Shown here: in pieces, positions 35,501 to 45,146 of the stretch
Layout: every line of letters starts with the position of its first letter
Position numbering within the stretch: position 1 is the first letter of the stretch
NCBI GenBank assembly: GCA_001465935.1
Contig: LNKV01000061.1
Coordinates: 1 to 64,000, forward strand
Length of the DNA stretch: 64,000 nt
Origin: Clarireedia homoeocarpa
Lineage: Eukaryota; Ascomycota; Leotiomycetes; Helotiales; Rutstroemiaceae
Direction of reading: 5' to 3'
Program-made: the position numbers and the translations under genes
Notes under the pieces: generated by a model
Database searches by the model: none
What the model saw: only the letters and a program-made list of their open reading frames with translations
Told to the model about the DNA's origin: nothing

Positions 35501-38500
35501 TCTAGCCATGCGGTTTGCTCTGGCATTTAATTGCGAGTAAGTGACTGGATCTTCACCTTCAAATTCGATCGCAATTTGATTTGGCTTGCTGGCGGCGATA
35601 TTCTCGAATGGCTGATGAAGAAGCGTGGGTTCTGGCTTTGCTGCTTTGGAAGAGAGCTTTCTCAAGAACATAGCCTCGGACGATGAGAGGAAGTCTACCT
35701 TTTCGATTTTTGTAGTCCCATCCTGAGCCATAGTTCTCAACACCTGAGCAATTTCCTCCGCAACGAAATTTGTCCGAATTGGCTCTAGCTCGCCAGAGAC
35801 TCTCACCTCCAAGGCGCCATGGCTTGATTCTTCAAGCTCGAGTGTGGTAAGCCCAGTTTGCCAGGCTGGCTTCTCGCCATAGGTTGGGAGAACCTCCTCG
35901 GTACTTGCATTAGCCTCATTCTTTACAAGATAGTTCACCATAGTGTCGAATGGGGTGATGCGGTGACCAGCTACCTCCAACGCTTTTCTCATACCAAACT
36001 GTGAATACTTGACAACATCCCACAATTTCGCTTGAATGTCTTTCGCGAATTCCAGAAGCGGCATCGAAGGCTCTACGTGAACTCTGAACGGAACTGTCAC
36101 GAGAGTTGGTCCGTTAAGGTGCTGAACGCCCTTGATATTTGCATCCCGACCGGAGAGCGTGATGGCGAATATCACATCTTGGTTCCTCGTGTGCTTCCAG
36201 AGTATCAGAGACCAGCAAGCATAAGCCAATGCACCAATCGTGAGCCCAGAGGCGACACCTAAGGCTCTCAGATCGAGATTGAGACTCAAGCTGGTGGAAT
36301 TGAATGCAGCTCCCGGCTTGGTTTCGAGCTTTGTTAAAGGAGCATCTTGCAGATGGGCGGCCCAGAATGATCCAGCTTCAGCAGCATCAACCTTTAGGAC
36401 TTCTCGGACAAATGCACTGAATGGTGGGCGTGCTGGGCGAGGCAGATCAAGATATACAGCTGCAACGTCATCGAATAGAAATCGGGAGGACCAGAAATCG
36501 AAGAGAGCATGATGGATTCTGAGAATGAGGATGTTGTCGTCGATTTGCAAGGCTCGTAGGAATGGATGGGTGAGTTCCATTCGATCTTCAGACGTGAGCT
36601 TTTGAACTTCGTCGAGGCTCTTTCCTTTGTAGACCTGCCACGGTAGGGTGAAATCTCTAGCTACACCCTGCAGGTAGGATCCACCGGCCTGCAAGAACAC
36701 GGTCCTGTATATGGGGTTTTCTTGAATGACCGTCTTGAAAGCAGACTTGAGCTTTTCGATATTTGTCCCTGAAATATTGAAGACACGGTCATAAATGTAC
36801 GTGCCGCTGGAGATATGAGCTGATATGACAGATTCCTGGAGAGGAGTAGCGGGATAGACGTCGTCATAATGGCCAAGCTCAATATTGGTGTTCTTGGGCA
36901 ACAGGCTGAATGGCTTTGGAGGTTCAATGTCTCCCTGATCAACCACCTTCATGGTCGATGCAATCTTGCTGAGGCTTTCGGAAAGTAGGATATCCGCTAC
37001 ATTGACGCTGTAGCCCTTTTCGAGTAGATCTGCTACAATGTTGATAGCGCGGAGAGAATCGCCGCCGAATCCAAGGAATGAACCTTCGATATCTACAGTG
37101 TCAACCGGCAGATCAAGGGACCTGGCGATTGCTGCTTGCAGCACCAATTCCGTCTTCGTCAATACCCTATCAGTAGAGCTAGTTGATGCTACAGACGTAC
37201 CCACAAGCTCGGCAATGGTCTTCTGCTCAACAAGCGTCCTCAATGCGTGCATATCTGTCTTTCCATTACGGTTGACAGGCAGAGATGGGACTTCGAGCCA
37301 GTACCTTGGTATCATGTATGTTGGCAGCTTTGCCAAGGCAGTAGCTCTCAACTGCAAAATTAATGATGACCAGACCCAGTCCGGCCTTGGTACTATACAA
37401 CTAACAAGACTCTTTTGGCCGTTGAGAGTTGCTGCAACCACAGCAACAGCCTCAATACCCTCATGGCTGCGTAGAACTGCCTGGACCTCGCTTGGCTCGA
37501 CACGTTGACCGCTGATCTTTACCTGTGAATCTTTCCGGCCGACAATCTCGATGGAACCATCTTCGAGCCTGTAAGCCATGTCGCCTGTACGATACAGTGT
37601 TTCGCCCGGAGCGAAAGGATTAGGTACGAATACTTTGGCTGTAAGTTCCGGTCGGTTACGGTAGCCACTTGCAAGTTGAGGCCCTGAGAGACACAACTCT
37701 CCAGTTACAAGGAAGGGTGTCAGTTGAGTACTTTCCGGATCCAATATATAGGCCGAGGTAGTATCGCTAGCGAAACCGATCGCTCGAGAAGTTGGGTTGC
37801 TCTTGGATAGAACAGCCCCCCAGTTCAACTGCGTGCACTCGCTAAGTCCGTAGTTGTTGCGGAGCTCAACGCGGTCGGCCCAGAGGTCGATAAGATCTGG
37901 GTTCAAGGACTCTCCTGTGACGGTGACACGACGAAGGGTGGGTACGCTTTCGGGGTTAACTAGGGATATCGTTGAAGAGGTAATGCCAAGGTTGTTAATC
38001 CGTAACGAGTTAATGGTATCCGAAAGACGGAGCTGGAGATCAGGTCCACTGGCTAGACAAAGACAGCCGCCGTGTGCGAGCGTTGACAAGATTGTTCTCT
38101 GGGCAGCAGAAAACACGGGATTGTAAAAGAGCAGAGTACGGAAAGAGGGAAGATCTGCTGCGCAAGAGAGACCACTGCTGACTGCCCTGTGGCTGAGGAT
38201 AACTCCTTTTGGATGACCTGTCGAGCCAGATGTGTAGATGATGTACGCAGGGCTTTCCACGTCCAAGGAAATCTCGAGATTGCTATCGTCCTCAGAAACA
38301 CTAAGCATGGTATCAATAGAGATGACGCCACAATCAACTCCCATGTTAGAGATCTGCACTAGATCTTGGCTATCGACGATACAAAGTTTCGCTCCAGAGT
38401 CTTCCAAGACGAACTTCTTTCGATCATGGGGATGAGCTGGATCCATAATCACATATGCCCCTCCCGCCTTGAGAATCGCAAGCAGTGTGACGACGAGGGA

Positions 38501-40048
38501 AGTGCTGACTTCCATGTGCACCGCCACCGTTGTGCCTTTCTCAATAGACATTTGAATCTGTCGTGCTACTCGATTGGCCATGGAATTCAACTCCGAGTAG
38601 GTAATAGGCTCCTGATTGAGGAAGTGTACGGCAGCGGCGGCTGGGCTCATTCTGCATTGTTCTTCAATCAACTTGTGCGCTAATCCAGGAGCCACCTCAA
38701 ACTTGGCTTCGCCGATTTGTATCAAACGATTTTTTTCAGCCGGTGATACAAGATTGACGTCTTGCACCAAACAATCAGGGCGCAGCAGTATTGATTTGAG
38801 TGCTTCCAGGAAGTGCGCTGTCATCAATTTGACCTTAGCCTCTTTGACTGCCGCTGAATGAAAGACCAGGATTTGTGTCGATGCTAAGTCCACTTCGACG
38901 GTGATGTCTGAAGTGCGATAGTTCTTGGAAGTCGCAGATCGTACGCCACTGACTTTCCGGATGCTCGTTTGCACATCCTTAAGGCCTGGGCTTAAAGTCT
39001 CTATCTTTCTAGAACCGACATACCCAAATTGCTGCGCGAGATGAAGTATTTCCTTTACTCTAGGCAGCAGCTCCTGGATGCGCTCTTCGGGCTTGATGTT
39101 CATTCGAAGAGGAACATTTAATTCTAAAGAAGCGATGATGTTCTCGCTGCCTTCGATCTGGTTGTCCCTGACACGCGTATGAAAAGCAACATCCTCCACG
39201 CCCAGATAGCGTGAAATAATAATTCCCCAAGCGGCCAGGAGCAAAGGCTCTGTGAGACCTTCGTATGTTTCCTCGAATGCAGATAGAGTAGAAGTGAGGT
39301 CATTTGACATATCCACGATCGAGAGGTGAGTATCTTCGTCATCACTGCGTGAAGGTGGTGACTTGAGAAGTAGCTTGGGTCTGAAGGAATCAAATGCGTT
39401 GTGCCAGTACGCAAGAGCTTCGTCCTGGTTTCTCTGATAGACGTCTCGAATGTATACCTGGAAAGGCATACGGAACGGTATCGAATACCCATCATGGAAG
39501 AGCTGGAAGTCGTCTCTCAGCTTCTCGACAGATAATTCGTCGATCAGTACAGGGTGGATATGGAGGCTCAGAGTCGAGAGCCCGTTTTCGCTTTCCTGAT
39601 ATACAAGATATGGCGCCGGAATTCCTTGCGGTTCCTTGTCGGTGAAGCGCAGTGGTATTGCCTTTTTCAACACCTGGTGTTGTATGGTATGAGGAGATCG
39701 CTCATCGCCACTTGTCAGGTAGGTGCGTAGAGCTGGATTGAACGATGCAATTGCCTGCCATATCATCCTGAGGCGGTCGTAGCTTGCAAATCGAAGGTTG
39801 GGGAATGTGAAGGTGTAGGTCACCCATACGGATCGATCCAATCCGGTCACAGCGAGAATATCCTGTTGGGCTGGAGTTACAGGGAGTGCTTCCAGCTCAA
39901 AGTCTTCCGGCTTGGACCCAGCCGGTATCTGAATGCCGTGGCTCAACGCTTTCTGCAAGGCAGAAAGCCGGTATGAGGGGACATCTGAGGTTGAGCGTCC
40001 CGCGGGCCTTACACTCTTAGGCACTTGAGTATTGGCGTAGACTTTCAT
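32510..40048 (-). CDS. Bimodular nonribosomal peptide synthetase, C*-A-T-C-A-T-C
   Basis: One intron-free frame; it is open up to 40081 but begins TTG there, so the first ATG (40048, about 2,512 residues) is taken. Approximate order by residue: degenerate C (50-460), A1 (470-950, 'YTSGSTGHPKG'), T1 ('GFGGDSLRA', about 996), C2 (1075-1470, 'HHALFDF'), A2 (1520-1980, 'YTSGSTGLPKG'), T2 ('SQGGDSISA', about 2026), C3 (2100-2500, 'HHAMYDG'). It should build a dipeptide-like product released by the terminal C domain, as in fungal NRPSs lacking a thioesterase. The first C has 'HPVLIDE' where HHxxxDG is needed, so it is probably inactive. By alignment to GrsA the A1 pocket reads S-A-R-G-T-T-N-Q-L-K and A2 reads D-V-G-F-Y-A-C-I-L-K. 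The missing Asp in A1 argues for a starter other than an ordinary alpha-amino acid. Flanked by regulator, transporter and CMD-like genes. Confidence 0.93.
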   Translation of the reverse strand: MKVYANTQVPKSVRPAGRSTSDVPSYRLSALQKALSHGIQIPAGSKPEDFELEALPVTPAQQDILAVTGLDRSVWVTYTFTFPNLRFASYDRLRMIWQAIASFNPALRTYLTSGDERSPHTIQHQVLKKAIPLRFTDKEPQGIPAPYLVYQESENGLSTLSLHIHPVLIDELSVEKLRDDFQLFHDGYSIPFRMPFQVYIRDVYQRNQDEALAYWHNAFDSFRPKLLLKSPPSRSDDEDTHLSIVDMSNDLTSTLSAFEETYEGLTEPLLLAAWGIIISRYLGVEDVAFHTRVRDNQIEGSENIIASLELNVPLRMNIKPEERIQELLPRVKEILHLAQQFGYVGSRKIETLSPGLKDVQTSIRKVSGVRSATSKNYRTSDITVEVDLASTQILVFHSAAVKEAKVKLMTAHFLEALKSILLRPDCLVQDVNLVSPAEKNRLIQIGEAKFEVAPGLAHKLIEEQCRMSPAAAAVHFLNQEPITYSELNSMANRVARQIQMSIEKGTTVAVHMEVSTSLVVTLLAILKAGGAYVIMDPAHPHDRKKFVLEDSGAKLCIVDSQDLVQISNMGVDCGVISIDTMLSVSEDDSNLEISLDVESPAYIIYTSGSTGHPKGVILSHRAVSSGLSCAADLPSFRTLLFYNPVFSAAQRTILSTLAHGGCLCLASGPDLQLRLSDTINSLRINNLGITSSTISLVNPESVPTLRRVTVTGESLNPDLIDLWADRVELRNNYGLSECTQLNWGAVLSKSNPTSRAIGFASDTTSAYILDPESTQLTPFLVTGELCLSGPQLASGYRNRPELTAKVFVPNPFAPGETLYRTGDMAYRLEDGSIEIVGRKDSQVKISGQRVEPSEVQAVLRSHEGIEAVAVVAATLNGQKSLVSCIVPRPDWVWSSLILQLRATALAKLPTYMIPRYWLEVPSLPVNRNGKTDMHALRTLVEQKTIAELVGTSVASTSSTDRVLTKTELVLQAAIARSLDLPVDTVDIEGSFLGFGGDSLRAINIVADLLEKGYSVNVADILLSESLSKIASTMKVVDQGDIEPPKPFSLLPKNTNIELGHYDDVYPATPLQESVISAHISSGTYIYDRVFNISGTNIEKLKSAFKTVIQENPIYRTVFLQAGGSYLQGVARDFTLPWQVYKGKSLDEVQKLTSEDRMELTHPFLRALQIDDNILILRIHHALFDFWSSRFLFDDVAAVYLDLPRPARPPFSAFVREVLKVDAAEAGSFWAAHLQDAPLTKLETKPGAAFNSTSLSLNLDLRALGVASGLTIGALAYACWSLILWKHTRNQDVIFAITLSGRDANIKGVQHLNGPTLVTVPFRVHVEPSMPLLEFAKDIQAKLWDVVKYSQFGMRKALEVAGHRITPFDTMVNYLVKNEANASTEEVLPTYGEKPAWQTGLTTLELEESSHGALEVRVSGELEPIRTNFVAEEIAQVLRTMAQDGTTKIEKVDFLSSSEAMFLRKLSSKAAKPEPTLLHQPFENIAASKPNQIAIEFEGEDPVTYSQLNARANRMARELVKYGVGPDVLVPICLAKSIETIVSILAVLKAGGAFVPLDPDNPPERNNFIVEDVSATIVLTDENYAPIFASQPNTVSIVDIFNLDQFNGLDTNLEIPSLSPDHLAYAIYTSGSTGLPKGVLIPHKSIAAGIEGIIVAEGVEESWRNLQFSNYVFDVAIGDIFCTFGVGAVLCMAPFERMLANLADVVNSMRITRLFLTPTVARLLRPEQVPGVKGLYLAGEPVTPDLVETWAAHCTVMNCYGPTEASILTVVGEIEAGGNPRVIGRPLINTSALILDPKNQSMVPYGAIGELCLGGSQLARGYLNRPEANASAFVTRDGERLYRTGDLARWVASGNIECFGRKDSQVKINGHRIEIGEIESAILATGSIKDVAVLVGEIGGKSQIIAFCVVEAGSSEKDSLVLAEMHREKLALLSISLTMLAPYMVPQVWVPVHVLPRLPSGKNDRKALARKVEEMGTELQNYFIGNEVTEMHEPVTDEQILLQSLWGDLFGVESKMISITSSFFSQGGDSISAINLVGRCRGKGYLLSVSDVLAHPVLQDMALRMKSISHKQDEYVVPELEPSEKLRAELSEAGIKDEAIQAIQPVAPGIEEFLIRGAEKEQFWQCQTVRRVPEDFDFAHWQQLAVELTRRNDILRCMWVKDEGKWLQIVLNGAPIDIATVECDTEEDAKKAVADSWESRFEIAGGMPFVRYRLITTRSTGARDLLIKIHHAMYDGTLLRIFDDQFRALHRQQQLPHSVEFSQYVGYMSATAEHQDQSLAFWKDLLANRSAPYPECRNANATGSALESMDSRVDAFAAQCGVTAPIVFQTAFTLLLAKLSGNTDVNYDNLITGRNIDMEDAQTINGNCANFLPFRSIIDSEITVRELLTSTQNLFWKATEYGDVNTTKIYEACGGTRHTAANRALFLFQPFEPVTGSVKHMRWMVMAGSAVQMAIDYALHLEVSKTSSGYKLNLKYDTEMYSPSTAKEMAETTVHLLQEMMAKSFLPAQTLLF

Positions 40049-40843
40049 TTTGGGAAGGCTTTTTGTCCGAAGGGAAGACAATGAATTTGACGTTGTTTCA
40101 CCTGAAGAGTTGATTATGTTGGTCTGGATATCATGATGAATCCATAAGTTATCTTTGCGTCCTTTTATAACTTTTCATATCGGATTTAGAGATCTGCAAG
40201 GAAGATGGTATACCCGATATTACAACTCTCTACCCCTCATGCAACCCCAGTGGCACTTCTCTTCACGTTTTCATTGTCATCCATTTTCTGCAGTCAGCAG
40301 TCCATCGATGGCCTTGACTTGGGCAAGTTGCGGCCTATATGACAAGCTAACAGGAGTTGCCAAATGATAAGGTTTGACAGTGCATCGTCAGCATTAAAAG
40401 TAATCATATAACAGTCACTTATTGGCTGAATGACAGGATGACACCACAGCACCCTAGGAGAAAAGAATCGGTGACTATTGACCCGGTCGACCACGCATAT
40501 AATCTCACAGATAAACGTGGTCTTCTCCATGTCAAACGCTTACGCGTGCTGCAACATCGTAGATTAGTGTCTATGTAGACCTTGCAAATGCGGGGACGCT
40601 TAGCAGTTCAACATCTGACATAAAGTTAGACTTGCATTACGGGAAGTCTTTAAGGGTCTGATAAGGAACCACAATTACAATATAGCAGTCTTTGAGATTT
40701 GAACGTTACTGTATTTGGCTAAGTTTTCTAACATTGTTCTTATTGTTTCCAGAGTTTTCTTTTCATATAGATCCCCCGCAGTCTTCACACCGCCGTTTAC
40801 TATTCATCTCCTACTTTATCATGTTACATTACAAGAATCTATC
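40049..40843. other. NRPS upstream region
   Basis: The space between the NRPS start and the end of the CMD-like gene, both on the minus strand. It must hold the NRPS promoter. The NRPS frame stays open without an ATG for some distance upstream of 40048, so a short upstream exon cannot be excluded. No separate gene seen. Confidence 0.5.
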
Positions 40844-41494
40844 CTAAGCAGATCTCTCCTTTTGAGAGGTGAGAGTTGACAAAGATTCCATGAGACCAGG
40901 GATTTCCGGGTCCTCATCAATTCTGCTCACATTGGCAACACGGCCAAAGATGCTGTAAAGCCCCACAATAACAATGACTTCCATGATCTCTCCCTCCGTG
41001 AAGTGCTCCTTGAGTTTCGCAAGAAGAGCGTCCGAGACGGTGTTGGTCTGGACTAGCTCCTCGACATAGGCTGCGAGAAGCTGGTCGCGAGTGGAGAAGA
41101 ATTCCGAATCGTTTGTCTTGCCGAATGCAATGAGAAGGCATTTGGCGTTCGGCATGCCGTTGACCAATGCGACAGGAGTGTTGATTTCGAAGACGTAATG
41201 GGCGCCGATGAGGGCTGCGGTTCGTAGAACAACAAGTTGCCACTCGAGAGTAGCCAGCTCGCGAGTTGGTGCAAATACCGTGGAGAGCAAGTGAGAGATG
41301 GCCGGGAAGAAGCCCTTGGCATGCGCAAGAAGCTTGAGGACGTTGCGCTCGAATGGTAAGACCTTGAAGGCCTCGGCCAATTCAGGTGTTGTGTTTTTGG
41401 GATCGATGTAAGAGAAGACGGCTCGTTGGTTTGGGAGTGACAGGGTTTTGCTGGGGCTGCCAGTGCCGTTGAGTTCTTGCTTGGGGGAAGACAT
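40844..41494 (-). CDS. Carboxymuconolactone decarboxylase/AhpD-like protein
   Basis: Single exon, 216 residues, clear ATG. The helical core 'AHAKGFFPAISHLLSTVFAP', 'LATLEWQLVVLRTAALIGAH' and 'GEIMEVIVIVGLYSIFGRVAN' matches the CMD/AhpD-like fold: a helix ending in 'L...rElviLr.a', then the substrate helix, then an 'E....i...g.y....r..n' helix. The redox CxxC and the E.. H pattern of AhpD are absent: 'HYVFEINTPVAL' stands where the canonical 'yew..H...a' should be. Similar proteins occur in fungal secondary-metabolite clusters as possible tailoring enzymes without a proven reaction. It is in line with the NRPS (same strand, 800 bases upstream), which favours a shared role. Confidence 0.75.
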   Translation of the reverse strand: MSSPKQELNGTGSPSKTLSLPNQRAVFSYIDPKNTTPELAEAFKVLPFERNVLKLLAHAKGFFPAISHLLSTVFAPTRELATLEWQLVVLRTAALIGAHYVFEINTPVALVNGMPNAKCLLIAFGKTNDSEFFSTRDQLLAAYVEELVQTNTVSDALLAKLKEHFTEGEIMEVIVIVGLYSIFGRVANVSRIDEDPEIPGLMESLSTLTSQKERSA

Positions 41495-42084
41495 TGTGAT
41501 GTGAGAGATTTGAGTTGTTTAACAAAGTTTATTGTAAATTTGATACTTTAAAAATAGCAACGAGCTCAGCGTAGAGAGGCTTTGATGGTCTTGAGGTAGA
41601 GATGATGATGAAACTGGAGTATACTTGTCCGTGTGGAATTCTAATTTTTATATACAATCAGTTTAAACCGGTCAGTCTAAGCTCGCTATCATCGTTGTTC
41701 GCCATGATAGTACGATTGTCGTTGAGTCGGCGCCATTCCATGCCGCCATGGCGTGGAGAGGACCCTTGTATGTCGCGATTTTCTATGCATATCACCTAGG
41801 TCACAGCGTGTGAGATAAGCGCTAAGGCTCGATTAGCAGCGTATAGAGGGTATTGCAACTGCAACCTGTTATCCTGAGGCCAACACCCCCCGGCTACGTT
41901 GTAATTTGTAGGTAATTGAAATCATAGTTACGACCCTGATTTGCCCGATTTGCAATCTACTCCTTTAATTCCGATGTTTTTATGGAGTATAATTGTAGAA
42001 TCTTGACGATATGATTCGACAAAAGTACCCTTGTTGATAGAATCTACCAGAATAAATTTAACCATTGTTTCGCCGACTACTATG

Positions 42085-42170
42085 TACTATCTCTCCCCAT
42101 GAATAAAGGTTAATATTTTCTACGTCTTGCCACATAAAAATTTAACCTTTGTTCATGGGGGGGGATAGTA
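42085..42170. repeat. Inverted repeat, 29-bp arms, 28-base loop
   Basis: The left arm 42085-42113 (TACTATCTCTCCCCATGAAT..) and the reverse complement of 42142-42170 match at all but about three of 29 positions. If transcribed it would form a long hairpin. It could also be a very small MITE. Confidence 0.8.
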
Positions 42171-42278
42171 GAGCATAATCCCACTCTTTATGGTTAAATA
42201 CGGTCTCCTCCAAGGATTAGGCTCCTGAAGAATTCATCTGCATTATCCCCCAGTAAATTACTACACGGAGACAGACCC

Positions 42279-42340
42279 GGCCCGGTCCGTGTCTGGCCGT
42301 CCGTGTCTGGCCCGGTCCGTGTTTGGCCCGGTCCGTGTTT
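42279..42340. repeat. GC-rich tandem array, about 15-bp unit
   Basis: About four copies of GGTCCGTGTYTGGCC, one copy shortened. Lies about 330 bases before the MFS start codon. Confidence 0.85.
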
Positions 42341-42671
42341 GCTGTCCCCTTAACCACTCTGATGACAAACCTCCGTATACACAATATTTGTCATTTCGTG
42401 CTATTGATCAATCCAACATAGACGTCGAGCCAATAAAAAAAATGTGAATTATGTGATCGTCCCGGCTCCTTGGGCTCCTGGGCCGGCTCTTTCACCATCT
42501 GTTCCTGTTCCATGGCGCCCCTCTCTTGTCGGCATTGAGATATCATCGGAGTTTATACATGATATATATATCTGCTGTACGCCATTTTCCCCAATTTGAC
42601 CACATCAAAGACTTTTGTATCAGATTAACTATCGATAACACTTTATCAACGATCCCGTGTTATCGCTCACC

Positions 42672-45146
42672 ATGTCGGCGACTTCCCAAAGCGACCTCGA
42701 AAAGTCCGCAAGGACGTCCGAAAATCACGGCTCACAACACTCAAATTCGGCAGGCGCATCTAGTAGCGAGGAAGAGAAGGGATTTAGTGATCTCGAGGGA
42801 TCTAATCTAGAGGTTGATGAGCCTCGGAAAGTCACTGGCGTCAAGGTTCGTTTACTTACATTGGCTTCTTCTCAGCTATTGGTAACTAATAGTTTGCAGT
42901 GGTTTCTAGTGGTGACAGCAATTCTATCAAGTCATATGCTTTTTGCTTTGGATAACACCATCGTTGCAAATATTCAACCGGTATGGTATCCAAAACATGT
43001 CCATACTCTTCTGTATGATCATCCAGCTCATCGGAATTCATGAAATAGGCCATTATCGAAAAGTTCAACAGTGCAGATCAGGTGTCCTGGCTTTCTGTAG
43101 CGTGAGTAGCCCAAGTTAAATACTTCTATTCTTAAATTGAGAATTGTCGTACTGAGTATATGTGATATAGATTTGCACTGTGTTCCTCAGCTTTAGTACT
43201 TCCATGGTCAAAGGTTTACGGTGCATTCAACGCAAAATGGCTATACATTGGAGTAAGCTCATGCCTTGGCTCGGTATCCGGACTTTTGTTAACGATATTC
43301 TGTTTAGGCTCTCACTCTCTTCATGGCAGGATCTGCTCTTTGTGGTGCAGCTCCAAATATGACAGCTATGATCGTTGGACGGGCTATCGCTGGTATGGGA
43401 GTAAGTACCCCATATGTCCCAGGATTATCCAATTAAGCAAATATTGACTTTGAGCTCAACAGGGTAGCGGCATGTACTTTGGGGTACTCGTGCTGTTGTC
43501 CGTTTCGACTACGATACGAGAACGTCCCACATACATTGGATTCACGTAGGTTCTTTTAAAAAATTATATCGCACTGGTTTCATCGCAAGAGCTAACTGAT
43601 ATGAAGTGCAATTTCTTGGGGAATTGGTACTGTAGTGGGCCCAGCTATCGGAGGAGCGTTCGCCCAAAGTTCTGCAACTTGGCGTTGGGTGAGCAAACTA
43701 TCTGTCTATTTCTGAAGGCGCTTGTAACTGACATTTACACGACGGTAGGCCTTTTACATCAACCTGGTCATTGGAGCCGTATTCTCTCCTGTCTACGTCT
43801 TCTTGTTGCCATCTTTCGATCCAAAACCCAAGGCGACCGTTTCAGAACGTTTCCTCATGATCGATTGGGTAGGCATCGTACTGTGCGCCGGTGCACTTGC
43901 TGCTCTTGTCATGGGTATTGACTTCGGCGGAGTCGAATGGAGTTGGGGTAGCGGCTCCTCAATTGCGCTTTTCGTGGTTGCAGGTGTGCTGTTCGTGGCT
44001 TTCGGAGTTCAACAGACCTTTCTCATTTTCTGTACTGAGAAGACACGCCTGTTCCCGGTTCATTTCCTCAAACGCCGTTCGCTGGTCGTCTTGTTTATCC
44101 TCAACAGTGAGCTTCAAAATTCATTCTCCGCATCATCTTTTTGAAAGATACTAACCATGACTCACAGCCTGTGCAAGCAGTGGACTTTTCATCTCGGTCT
44201 ACTATATTCCCCTCTTCTTCCAGTTTACAAAGGTTCATTTCCCTACGAATAAATTACTGCGACATTAAGCTGACCGTTTCAATAATAGGGGGACACCGCG
44301 ATTCACGCATCTGTGCGTCTACTACCATTCGTCATGATTTTGATCTTCGTCATCATCCTTAATGGTGCAATCATGACCAAACTGGGATACTACTACCCCT
44401 GGTATTTCCTAGGAGGGGCTTTTGAGCTTGCAGCAGCTGTTTTGATGTGTAAGTCAACGAAAATAATTTCGTCTTATCAATCTAGGAACAGAAATTCTAA
44501 TGAAAATTCTATCTACAGACACTGTCACAGTGCACACATCCACAGCGGCGATCTACGGCTACACAGTTCTAATGGCCATTGGTGTCGGTGCATATAACCA
44601 AGCAGGTTACAGTGTTGTTCAGGCCAAAGTAAAGCCAGATGAGATTCCATACGCACTTGGCTACATGATGTTCTGTAAGTAATATCCCAAAAACAGAGTA
44701 ACTTCCATTCAGAGAGCAAGACTGACAAACTCTTCAGCACAACTCGGGGGCATCGTCCTCGGCCTCGGAATGGCTGGTGCAATCTTCGTCAACAAAGCTG
44801 TCCAGGGACTTACAGATCTCCTGCCCGGTACAAGTTCCGACGTGATCAAAGCCAGCATTGCCGGAACTAGCAGCGAATTATTCCAGACCTTGCCCGCTGA
44901 CCAGCTCAAACCGGCCTTGACTGTCATTGTCAATGCCATCGATGATGTGTACGTTTACCACCCGTTTCCAGGCTTAAAACGCATCTATGAATTCCGTTCC
45001 AGCATGTTTTGAATGTATTTGTTGGCTAACATTGGCTTGAATTTAGTTACATCCTTCTCATCGCAGCAGGAGGAATTGCTATCATTGGTGCAGCGTTACT
45101 CAAGCGCGAAAAGTTGTTCCTCAAGGCAGCCGCTGGTGGCGCTTAG
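42672..45146 (+). CDS. MFS multidrug transporter, DHA2-type
   Basis: Thirteen exons keep one frame and encode 565 residues: 42672-42845, 42900-42980, 43049-43101, 43171-43252, 43308-43400, 43463-43545, 43607-43688, 43749-44106, 44168-44232, 44289-44448, 44519-44674, 44738-44948, 45047-45146. After a hydrophilic, serine-rich N-terminus (about 58 residues) the first helix ends in 'LDNTIVANIQPAI', the D1 motif of 14-helix drug/H+ antiporters. Antiporter motif C is 'GIGTVVGPAIGGAFAQ'. The predicted role is export of a small molecule across the plasma membrane with proton exchange. Such a pump next to an NRPS is typical for product export or self-protection. No damage despite the many introns. Confidence 0.9.

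Larger units (their letters stand above)
41495..42671. other. Divergent promoter region between CMD-like gene and MFS gene
   Basis: About 1.2 kb between two divergent genes of the putative cluster. Holds a long hairpin (42085-42170) and a GC-rich tandem array (42279-42340). No gene seen. A shared regulator site would be expected here, but I could not fix one by eye. Confidence 0.5.

Noticed and set aside
40049..40081. NRPS start at 40081
   Set aside because: The codon there is TTG; the first ATG in the frame is at 40048 and upstream no in-frame ATG was found.
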